This document shows positions 1 through 5,069 of a DNA stretch of 6,812 nt, piece after piece (positions within the stretch are counted from its first letter, which is position 1; each line of letters begins with the position of its first letter). The notes under the pieces are model-generated. The model saw nothing but the letters and a program-made list of their open reading frames with translations. It had not been told where the DNA came from and ran no database searches. The stretch covers positions 1 through 6,812 of the forward strand of contig QMZD01000095.1 in NCBI GenBank assembly GCA_003662985.1, read 5' to 3'. Source of the stretch: Archaeoglobales archaeon (GTDB taxonomy: Archaea; Halobacteriota; Archaeoglobi; Archaeoglobales; Archaeoglobaceae). The position numbers were made by a program, and so were the translations under genes.

Positions 1-66
1 CTCTGCAAGGCATGCGTAAGAACTTGCCCGATGCAGGCAATTGAGGTAGTCGAGGTAGAAAGCTAG
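1..66 (+). CDS. C-terminal end of a 4Fe-4S ferredoxin-type protein (5' truncated)
   Basis: Reading frame 1 is open from the first base to a TAG at 64-66 and encodes 22 residues. It contains C-KA-C-VRT-CP, the distal part of a CxxCxxCxxxCP bacterial-type [4Fe-4S] ligand motif, followed by AIEVVEVES, a typical ferredoxin ending. The rest of the gene lies outside the window, so its length and number of clusters are unknown. It ends 15 nt before the geranylgeranyl reductase start, which suggests one operon. In Methanosarcina acetivorans a ferredoxin encoded next to the geranylgeranyl reductase is known to supply its electrons, so the same partnership is inferred here. It could instead be the tail of a larger iron-sulfur protein. 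Confidence 0.75.
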   Translation, partial: LCKACVRTCPMQAIEVVEVES

Positions 67-71
67 TTTTC

Positions 72-77
72 AGGTGA
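72..77 (+). promoter_or_regulatory. Ribosome binding site of geranylgeranyl reductase
   Basis: AGGTGA lies 4 nt before the ATG at 82 and matches the archaeal Shine-Dalgarno core GGTGA. It favours ATG 82. The second in-frame ATG at 94 also has a weaker GGTGGG just upstream, so initiation at 94 (four residues shorter) cannot be excluded. Confidence 0.6.
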
Positions 78-81
78 TAAC

Positions 82-1272
82 ATGGTGGGTAGCATGCCAG
101 ATTACGATTACGATGTTATAGTTGTTGGAGCTGGACCCGGAGGCTCAATGGCTGCAAAAACGGCTGCTGAAGCTGGTTTGAATGTTCTTCTGATCGAAAA
201 AAGACAGGAAATTGGAGCACCCGTTAGATGTGCTGAAGGAGTGAGCAGAGAGTCATTAGAAGAATTTTTCGAGATTGAAAAAAGCTGGATTGCCAAAGAA
301 GTGGTTGGGGCGATAATCTATTCCCCCGATGGAACCCATATAAAAATGGCTGCGAAAATGGCAGGAAATGAGGTTGGATTCGTCCTCGAAAGGAAAATCT
401 TCGACAGGGCACTTGCAAGGATGGCGGCAAAGGCTGGAGCGGATGTTGTGGTTAAAACAACCGCAACCTCCATGAAAAGGTTTGGAGACGGAGTTGAGGT
501 TGAGCTAAGAAGAATGGGAGAAAAATTCAGTTTGAGATCGAAGCTGGTCATAGGTGCGGATGGTGTTGAAAGTAGAGTTGGCAAATGGGCGGGAATCGAT
601 ACCACGGTAAAGCTTGGGGAGATAGAGAGCTGCATTCAATACCTCATGACTGGAATCGAGTTCGATGCAGAGTATACTCATTTCTGGATCGGAAACTGCT
701 ATGCTCCCGGAGGATACATATGGTTGTTCCCGAAGGGTGAGAACACGGCAAACGTTGGGATCGGTGTGCTTCCCACAAAAACGAAGAAGGGGCCGAAACC
801 ACATCTCGACGAATTCATCGAGAAACATTATCCAGAAGGTGAGATAATCGAGGTTGTAGCAGGTGGTGTTCCCGTTACAGGGCCAATAGAAACTGCTGTA
901 GCGGACAACGTCATGCTCGTCGGAGATGCTGCCAGACATGCGGATCCAATGACGGGTGGAGGGATAGCAAATGCAATAAAAGGTGGCTACTTCGCAGGAA
1001 AAGTTGCCAAAGAAGCCATCGATGCAAATGACTTTTCAAAGGAGTTCCTGAGGAGATACGATGAAATGTGGAAGAACGATTTTGGCGAGACTCTCAGGAG
1101 AAACAAGATAATCCAGAAAAAACTGCTGAAAATGGATGATGAAACGATCAACAAACTCATAAGGAGTATCTCAGGCTACGACCTCGAACAGATAAGTGTG
1201 AAAAGGCTTATGGTTGAGCTGATTAAGAAAAATCCCAGGCTTCTCTGGGATTTAAAGGATCTTTTCTTGTAG
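82..1272 (+). CDS. Digeranylgeranylglycerophospholipid (geranylgeranyl) reductase, FAD-dependent
   Basis: A flavoenzyme that saturates the double bonds of the geranylgeranyl chains of archaeal ether lipids, acting on membrane lipid precursors with ferredoxin as the likely electron donor. The N-terminus has a Rossmann dinucleotide-binding motif, GAGPGG at residues 16-21, followed by an acidic LLIEKR strand end near 37-41 that fits FAD ribose binding. PVRCAEG at 47-53 corresponds to the family's conserved cysteine motif. GADG is at 158-161. YIWLFPK at 212-218 matches the YxWxFPK substrate-pocket signature, and [16 protein letters not shown] at 280-294 is the second FAD-binding motif. The 396-residue length is normal for the family, and nothing is truncated. 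It sits 15 nt behind a ferredoxin-type gene and 9 nt before arginine decarboxylase. A reductase acting on another prenyl substrate, such as a quinone or chlorophyll-like side chain, is less likely in an archaeon. Confidence 0.93.
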   Translation: MVGSMPDYDYDVIVVGAGPGGSMAAKTAAEAGLNVLLIEKRQEIGAPVRCAEGVSRESLEEFFEIEKSWIAKEVVGAIIYSPDGTHIKMAAKMAGNEVGFVLERKIFDRALARMAAKAGADVVVKTTATSMKRFGDGVEVELRRMGEKFSLRSKLVIGADGVESRVGKWAGIDTTVKLGEIESCIQYLMTGIEFDAEYTHFWIGNCYAPGGYIWLFPKGENTANVGIGVLPTKTKKGPKPHLDEFIEKHYPEGEIIEVVAGGVPVTGPIETAVADNVMLVGDAARHADPMTGGGIANAIKGGYFAGKVAKEAIDANDFSKEFLRRYDEMWKNDFGETLRRNKIIQKKLLKMDDETINKLIRSISGYDLEQISVKRLMVELIKKNPRLLWDLKDLFL

Positions 1273-1277
1273 GGTGA
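1272..1277 (+). promoter_or_regulatory. Ribosome binding site of arginine decarboxylase
   Basis: GGGTGA starts on the last base of the reductase stop codon and lies 4 nt before ATG 1282. It fixes the start and supports translation from a shared mRNA. Confidence 0.6.
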
Positions 1278-1281
1278 GTCA

Positions 1282-1767
1282 ATGGATTCAGTACAATTAA
1301 TACCAAAAAAGGTTTTTTTCGTTAGCGGAGCAGGAAAGCACAAAGATCCGCTGGTTAGCTTTGAGCTTGCATTGAGGGATGCTGGGATAGAGAAATTCAA
1401 CCTCGTACCGGTGAGCAGTATTTTACCACCGGGATGCGAGTTCATCGACAGTAAAGAGGGACTTTCTCAGCTCAAACCGGGACAGATAGTTTTCACGGTG
1501 ATGGCGAAATATACGAGCAATGAGAGGGGGAAGAAGATATTCGCAAGCATTGCTGCTGCTAAACCAGAGGATGAAAGGCGGCATGGATACATTGCCGAGC
1601 ATTCGGGAGAGTGGTATGAAGGTTCGCTCGATCATGCTGAGGAGGTCGCCAGCTATATGGTTGAAAGTGCCTTCAACACGAAAGTTTCAAAAAAACTGAG
1701 TGTTCACAAGGTAGCAGAGGTGGAAGACTACACAACTGTTGTTTCTGCTGCTGTTTTTGTTCTTTGA
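1282..1767 (+). CDS. pdaD: Pyruvoyl-dependent arginine decarboxylase proenzyme
   Basis: Decarboxylates arginine to agmatine, the archaeal entry point to polyamines and the source of agmatine for agmatidine-modified tRNA-Ile. The 161-residue protein is a self-cleaving proenzyme. VSSILPPG at residues 44-51 is the processing site: cleavage is expected between Ser45 and Ser46, giving a short beta chain and an alpha chain whose new N-terminus becomes the pyruvoyl cofactor. YIAEHSGEW at 103-111 aligns with the catalytic-glutamate region of the Methanocaldococcus jannaschii enzyme, making Glu106 the likely proton donor. Length matches the small archaeal family, with no sign of decay. It is the last gene of the apparent ferredoxin-reductase-decarboxylase unit and ends 39 nt before the toxin-antitoxin pair. 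Family assignment is firm; substrate preference for arginine is inferred from the motifs. Confidence 0.93.
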   Translation: MDSVQLIPKKVFFVSGAGKHKDPLVSFELALRDAGIEKFNLVPVSSILPPGCEFIDSKEGLSQLKPGQIVFTVMAKYTSNERGKKIFASIAAAKPEDERRHGYIAEHSGEWYEGSLDHAEEVASYMVESAFNTKVSKKLSVHKVAEVEDYTTVVSAAVFVL

Positions 1768-1776
1768 AAAGTAAAA

Positions 1777-1784
1777 CTTAAGTA
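1777..1784 (+). promoter_or_regulatory. TATA-like promoter element of the VapBC pair
   Basis: CTTAAGTA, preceded by the A-rich stretch GTAAAA that resembles a TFB recognition element, is centred about 27 nt before ATG 1807. That is the normal distance from an archaeal TATA box to the transcription start. No Shine-Dalgarno sequence precedes the ATG, so a leaderless mRNA starting at or beside the A of the ATG is inferred. Confidence 0.5.
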
Positions 1785-1801
1785 AGATTATAGTCTTACT
1801 T
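1780..1801 (+). promoter_or_regulatory. Near-perfect 22-bp palindrome, probable autoregulatory operator
   Basis: Arms AAGTAAGA and TCTTACTT flank the centre TTATAG; 20 of the 22 positions are self-complementary. The palindrome overlaps the TATA-like element and ends 5 nt before the antitoxin start codon, where a bound protein would block both TBP and polymerase. AbrB-fold antitoxins bind as dimers to such palindromes in their own promoters, so autorepression by the downstream antitoxin is the natural reading. Binding itself is an inference. Confidence 0.6.
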
Positions 1802-1806
1802 CGATT

Positions 1807-2055
1807 ATGGTTAAAGTAAAGGCTTCTTCAAAAGGTCAGATAGTCATTCCAAAAGATATTAGGGACAAGCTTGGCATAAGGGCAGGAAGCGTTTTCGAAG
1901 TTACTTTGGAAGGAAACAGGATAGTGCTCGAACCATCTGCTAAACCACCTGACGTGTTTGTTGAGCTGGGAGAAGAATCTGAAAAGATTTTAGAGGAACT
2001 GAGAAGGGATGAAGAAAGAATAAAGAGGTTATTGAGGGATCTTGGTGTTGAATAG
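1807..2055 (+). CDS. vapB: AbrB/SpoVT-type (swapped-hairpin) antitoxin, VapB-like
   Basis: A small DNA-binding protein expected to neutralise the adjacent PIN toxin and repress the shared promoter. Residues 1-43 form the swapped-hairpin AbrB domain: VKVKASSKGQIVIPKDIRDKLGIRAGS is the classic strand-turn-helix pattern (SSKGQIVIPK-IR-LGI-G), ending in the strand RIVLEP. Residues 50-82 are highly charged and predicted helical (ELGEESEKILEELRRDEERIKRLLRDL), the type of tail that wraps the toxin and covers its active site. At 82 residues it is full length. The start at 1807 is the first Met; no ribosome binding site precedes it, consistent with leaderless translation. The toxin gene begins 30 nt downstream. 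Confidence 0.88.
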   Translation: MVKVKASSKGQIVIPKDIRDKLGIRAGSVFEVTLEGNRIVLEPSAKPPDVFVELGEESEKILEELRRDEERIKRLLRDLGVE

Positions 2056-2073
2056 GCCGAGATCGAAAGCGTC

Positions 2074-2080
2074 AAAGGTG
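2074..2080 (+). promoter_or_regulatory. Ribosome binding site of the PIN toxin
   Basis: AAAGGTG lies 5 nt before ATG 2086. Unlike the antitoxin, the toxin has a Shine-Dalgarno sequence, as expected for the second gene of a bicistronic mRNA. Confidence 0.5.
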
Positions 2081-2085
2081 TCCAA

Positions 2086-2529
2086 ATGTCAAAAACGAAA
2101 ATAACTATCGACACCGGTGTTTTTGTTGAATATATCGACAGAAAGGCAAAATATCATAGAGCTGCAAAAGCCATAATTGATTCTTTTGGCAGGCTGGAGA
2201 TCGTTCTCCCTTCAATAACCATTGCGGAAGTGTGTTACGTCACAGCTCGACTACTCAATGTTGCAGGAATTGAGAAAGCACTTGGTAAAGCCATCGAGTT
2301 CGCTAGCTGGATCTATAGCCATCCGGCTGTAGAGGTGGTCGATAACCTAGGCCTCCACATCGAAACAGCCAAAATTAAACTTGAATACAGAATGGCTCTT
2401 GCAGATTGCTACGTTTTAGCCATATCTAAAATAGAGAATTGCAAGGCTGTTTTTAGAAAAAGAGAGAAAGAGGTGCCTGAACAAATTGAAAAAGATTTTA
2501 AGGTTGTTTTTCTTGAAGATTACGTGTAG
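2086..2529 (+). CDS. vapC: PIN-domain ribonuclease toxin, VapC-like
   Basis: A 147-residue PIN-domain protein, expected to be a Mg2+-dependent endoribonuclease that cuts RNA when released from its antitoxin. Asp9 in ITIDTGVFVE is the first metal-binding acid, Glu48 in ITIAEV the second, and Asp107 in MALADCYVLA the third. These are the three core positions of the family in the right order. The usual fourth acid (in a TxDxxF-like motif) has no obvious Asp here; the segment reads AVFRKREKEV at 121-130, where Glu127 or Glu129 may substitute. Length is normal for VapC. It follows the AbrB-type antitoxin, which makes it a type II toxin-antitoxin pair. The target RNA cannot be read from sequence. 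Confidence 0.87.
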   Translation: MSKTKITIDTGVFVEYIDRKAKYHRAAKAIIDSFGRLEIVLPSITIAEVCYVTARLLNVAGIEKALGKAIEFASWIYSHPAVEVVDNLGLHIETAKIKLEYRMALADCYVLAISKIENCKAVFRKREKEVPEQIEKDFKVVFLEDYV

Positions 2530-2588
2530 TCGAGTAAATTTAGGAGATGCATTGGTAATCGATGTAATTGGCTGACTAAACTCCCTAA

Positions 2589-3413
2589 TCACCTATATCC
2601 TACTCTAAACCTACCGGTCTTAAGCCCAAACTCCTTCGTAGCGTTCCCTTCTCTAATACTGAATTCAAGTGTTTCGAAGCTTCCTATGAGAGCTAAAGGT
2701 TCTCCTTCCTCTACATCCGAGTACTTCTCAACAAGTGGGAAAGTTATTCCATTTAAAATGAACTCCCTTGGCTGAATCTCCTCGATTATTTCTTTTTTGA
2801 TGTTCGTAACTGCATTTCCAAAGCTATCGATATAGAGAATTGAGAAATCTATCTGGTTCCCCTCAATTTTGGCGTCAAAAACATCGATCATTATAATTTC
2901 GCCGTCAAAAGGCTCGGCTATCTCATCCCTTCTGCCCATAGCGACCAGAGCTGCTGCTGGAGCGAAAACGTCTCTGCCATGAAAGGTTGATGATAGCTTT
3001 CCCGTGTACTTCGAAGCTTTTCCCGTATCCACACGATAAATTTCACATTTATCTATTACTTCAGATAGAACACCATTGTTTGGGGCAATAAAGCAGTTGG
3101 AATCGTTCTCAGCCAAAAGAATCTCCCTCTCACCTCCAACACCCGGATCGACAACCACGACATGCACGCAATTGCTGAAGAAACTGTGGTGGCTTGAAAG
3201 GAGGAATGCCGCCTGTCTAACATTCTGGGGTTCGACTGAATGGGTGATATCGATTACTCTAACTCTGGGGTTGATCGAGAGGATTACACCTTTCATAATT
3301 CCTGGATAGAAATCTCCAAAATCTGTAAGGAGGGTTATCAGATGTTTGGATTTTCCCTCTTTAAGTTCCCCTAAATAGCTTATCTTTGCCCTCTCAGAAT
3401 TTTCCCTCGTCAT
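2589..3413 (-). CDS. S-adenosyl-L-methionine hydroxide adenosyltransferase (DUF62, SAM hydrolase)
   Basis: Expected to convert S-adenosylmethionine and water into adenosine and methionine, as characterised archaeal DUF62 enzymes do. The motifs, in order, are LLTDFGD at 28-34, RVIDITHSV at 52-60, VVVDPGVGGER at 86-96, FIAPNNG at 108-114, STFHGRDVFAPAAA at 142-155 and DSFGNAVTNI at 196-205. Asp89, Arg96 and His145 match the Asp-Arg-His triad of the Pyrococcus enzyme, so the active site looks intact. The 274-residue length is normal apart from about 24 extra charged residues at the N-terminus. The ATG at 3413 is kept because a Shine-Dalgarno AAGGAG sits 9 nt upstream and there is no internal Met before the core. 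It starts 4 nt after the moeA stop, so translation is probably coupled. The fluorinase/chlorinase branch of this superfamily is less likely. The physiological role is unresolved. Confidence 0.9.
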   Translation of the reverse strand: MTRENSERAKISYLGELKEGKSKHLITLLTDFGDFYPGIMKGVILSINPRVRVIDITHSVEPQNVRQAAFLLSSHHSFFSNCVHVVVVDPGVGGEREILLAENDSNCFIAPNNGVLSEVIDKCEIYRVDTGKASKYTGKLSSTFHGRDVFAPAAALVAMGRRDEIAEPFDGEIIMIDVFDAKIEGNQIDFSILYIDSFGNAVTNIKKEIIEEIQPREFILNGITFPLVEKYSDVEEGEPLALIGSFETLEFSIREGNATKEFGLKTGRFRVGYR

Positions 3414-3417
3414 ATTC

Positions 3418-4632
3418 TCAAGCTCCTTGAGATGGCAAATTTATTAAAGGATGAATTTCAGCGGTTTCTTCTTTTTTTATCTCCCTACCTTCTTCCAAGA
3501 TTAGATAGCTGTTAGCTGCCAACAGACTCCTGAAAAATCCACCTTTTAGTGGGATTGCTCTCTCACCATCAAAGCTCAGGAGAATAAATCTCGTGCTTTT
3601 GGAGGGGGAAAATATCTCGGAGATTGTCGCTTTAAAAGTGAATTCCTCACTTCCAGTCATCTTAAGAACTGCAGGCCTCACATATAGCATGAAGGCTGCG
3701 AGGCATGCAGGCGGGTTTCCGGGCAGACAGAAGATCGGAGTTAACTTTTTTGAGTTTTTGGAATTGGAATAAATTTTAGAACGAACCTTAGAAACTTTGG
3801 AATAAATTTTGGAATAATTTTCAGAATAAATTCCGGAATAAATTTCACCAAAAAATGCTGTCCTACCGGGTTTAATTCTGGTCTGATGAAAATGGATTTT
3901 CCCGATTTTAGACACGACTTTTCTCATAAGGTCTTTTCTGCCTTTTGAAGTTCCTCCTGTTGTCAGTATGAGATCGAATCCCTCTAAGTTTTCAAGGGCT
4001 GCTCTGATTTCCTCTTCCCTGTCTTTTAGTACAGGGTAGTTTTTTACCTCGCATCCCCATTGCTGGAGGAAAAGAGAGAGCATAAGATCGTTGCTTGGAG
4101 TAATTTCGTTACCAAGCTCGTCTCCTGTTGCAATCACAGCGACTCTTGGTCTTTTATAAACCTTTACTCTCTCTATCTTACAATTTCTTAGCGAAACGAT
4201 CTTTAAACTATCTATCATCGTTCCCTTCTTGAGGATTAATTCTCCTTCTGCAATGTCCTCACCTTTCTTTCTGATATTCTCCCACTTCCTTGGCTTATGT
4301 TTCAAAATGAGCTTGCCCTTTTTCTCAACAGTATCTTCAATAACATCCTCGAATTTCACAACTCTCTCCATACCTTCAGGAATTCTATCGCCTGTGTTTA
4401 CCCAGACATAATGGCTGACTTCTTCATCGGATGCTGAATCAACCGCAGCAAGAGCGTATCCATCCATCGATGAGATGTCGAAAGGTGGTACACTGACTTT
4501 AGCTCTTAAGTCCTCTGCAAGAACTCTCCCAACGGATGCCTCCAAGCCAGCCTCTTCAATGTTCGTATAACTGAATTTATTTTTTACAATTTCAAGAGCC
4601 TCTTTATAAGAGATAACCCTTGTGCCTGCCAT
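3418..4632 (-). CDS. moeA: Molybdopterin molybdenumtransferase MoeA, with a repetitive insert
   Basis: Inserts molybdenum or tungsten into adenylated molybdopterin, a late step of pyranopterin cofactor synthesis. With the ATG at 4632 (GGATGA 5 nt upstream) the protein has 404 residues. The open frame extends back to a TTG at 4659, but that start is less likely. Domain marks are: PPFDISSMDGYA at 49-60; NTGDRIPEGMERVVKFED at 79-96; GEDIAEGELILKKGT at 124-138; VAVIATGDEL at 164-173, opening the MoCF-binding domain; LTTGGTSKGRKD at 223-234 with its conserved Asp234; RIKPGRTAFFG at 252-262; and LPGNPPA at 303-309. Residues about 263-296 are an unusual low-complexity insert, EIYS/GIYS/ENYS/KIYS and so on, between two conserved motifs that are normally only a few residues apart. 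It follows moaD by 55 nt and precedes the SAM hydrolase by 4 nt. Confidence 0.93.
   Translation of the reverse strand: MAGTRVISYKEALEIVKNKFSYTNIEEAGLEASVGRVLAEDLRAKVSVPPFDISSMDGYALAAVDSASDEEVSHYVWVNTGDRIPEGMERVVKFEDVIEDTVEKKGKLILKHKPRKWENIRKKGEDIAEGELILKKGTMIDSLKIVSLRNCKIERVKVYKRPRVAVIATGDELGNEITPSNDLMLSLFLQQWGCEVKNYPVLKDREEEIRAALENLEGFDLILTTGGTSKGRKDLMRKVVSKIGKIHFHQTRIKPGRTAFFGEIYSGIYSENYSKIYSKVSKVRSKIYSNSKNSKKLTPIFCLPGNPPACLAAFMLYVRPAVLKMTGSEEFTFKATISEIFSPSKSTRFILLSFDGERAIPLKGGFFRSLLAANSYLILEEGREIKKEETAEIHPLINLPSQGA
3423..3428 (-). promoter_or_regulatory. Ribosome binding site of the SAM hydrolase, inside the end of moeA
   Basis: On the minus strand, AAGGAG within the last codons of moeA (encoding Ser-Gln-Gly-Ala) lies 9 nt before ATG 3413. 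It supports that start and tight coupling of the two genes. Confidence 0.55.
3766..3846 (-). repeat. 12-nt minisatellite within moeA
   Basis: Four contiguous 12-nt units occupy 3799-3846. On the plus strand they read GGAATAAATTTT, GGAATAATTTTC, AGAATAAATTCC and GGAATAAATTTC. A further copy of GGAATAAATTTT sits at 3766-3777, separated by diverged sequence. Because the unit is a multiple of three, every copy adds four residues of the type x-I/N-Y-S without breaking the frame. On the minus strand this encodes EIYS-GIYS-ENYS-KIYS, then a degenerate KVSKVRS, then KIYS. Confidence 0.85.
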
Positions 4633-4687
4633 TTTTTCATCCTTTTTTGTTCCTCTCAAAACTTTCTAATCTTTCAATTACAAAAAT

Positions 4688-4954
4688 CTACCCACCACTT
4701 ACTGGAGGGAAGATTGCAACGGTATCATCTTCTTTCAACGAGGTCTCTAAGCGTTCTAAGTTGTTTATATGCTTTCCGTTAACCATTATGTGGACGTAAT
4801 CTCTCAGCCTTCCATCTTTAAACATCAACGGCTCGAGATTCTGAAACTTTTTTACAAGAGTGTTAAGAAGTTCTTTTATAGTTGTAGCATCCAAATCTAA
4901 CTCTTTCTCCCCAGCAGCCTCTCTGAAGTTCGCGAAGAGTTTTACCTTCACCAT
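4688..4954 (-). CDS. moaD: MoaD/ThiS-family ubiquitin-like sulfur carrier (MoaD or SAMP-type)
   Basis: A beta-grasp protein of 88 residues from the ATG at 4954. It begins VKVKLFANFREAAGEKELDLDA, the usual MoaD first hairpin (VxLFAxxREAAG), contains the VNGKHI strand, and ends KEDDTVAIFPPVSGG. The terminal Gly-Gly is the residue pair that is adenylated and thiocarboxylated to deliver sulfur to molybdopterin, or conjugated to lysines in archaeal SAMP-type modifiers; both roles are possible. The open frame extends upstream through a GTG at 5011 and further into the end of the preceding gene, but MVKVKLF is where homology should begin. AGGGTA abuts the ATG too closely to be a good ribosome binding site, and the adjacent GTG at 4951 is a rival start. 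Neighbouring moeA supports a molybdenum/tungsten cofactor role. Confidence 0.88.
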   Translation of the reverse strand: MVKVKLFANFREAAGEKELDLDATTIKELLNTLVKKFQNLEPLMFKDGRLRDYVHIMVNGKHINNLERLETSLKEDDTVAIFPPVSGG

Positions 4955-4978
4955 TACCCTAAATTGAATTTGAGGGGG

Positions 4979-4987
4979 TATATGAAT
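4979..4987 (-). promoter_or_regulatory. Possible TATA-like element before moaD
   Basis: On the minus strand, ATTCATATA is centred about 28 nt before the moaD ATG at 4954, a distance that would give a leaderless or nearly leaderless transcript. The match is weak, and moaD may simply be read from the upstream promoter. Confidence 0.25.
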
Positions 4988-5036
4988 GTAACGTGAAATT
5001 AGAATAAGCACTAACAGGATATTCAGTTTATTCGGT

Positions 5037-5069
5037 CCTTTCAGTCTCCTTTCAATCTCCTTTCAGTCT
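5037..5069 (-). repeat. Triplicated 11-nt tandem repeat across the stop of the CdhC-like gene
   Basis: Three head-to-tail copies occupy 5037-5047, 5048-5058 and 5059-5069. On the minus strand they read AGACTGAAAGG, AGATTGAAAGG and AGACTGAAAGG. The first minus-strand copy encodes the final Arg-Leu-Lys-Gly. The second, read one base out of phase, supplies Asp and the TGA stop at 5052-5054. The third is noncoding in that frame. Confidence 0.85.

Noticed and set aside
505..939. 144-residue minus-strand frame inside the lipid reductase
   Set aside because: It lies wholly within a strongly supported gene on the other strand and has no recognisable motif; it is a shadow frame.
2530..2588. Possible terminator hairpin between the convergent genes (TTTAGGAG with CTCCCTAA)
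   Set aside because: The arms pair imperfectly across a long loop, and no T-run follows on either strand.
3766..3846. CRISPR-like or regulatory repeat array
   Set aside because: Units are 12 nt, mostly contiguous and without spacers, and they are translated in frame within moeA.
4633..4659. TTG start at 4659 for moeA
   Set aside because: The ATG at 4632 has a well-placed GGATGA and matches where the family fold begins; the TTG has no comparable site.
4955..5011. Upstream GTG start at 5011 for moaD, giving 19 more residues
   Set aside because: The extra segment is hydrophobic and unlike the MoaD family, whose proteins begin at the MVKVKLF strand. The extended open frame is better discussed as a junction feature of the repeat.
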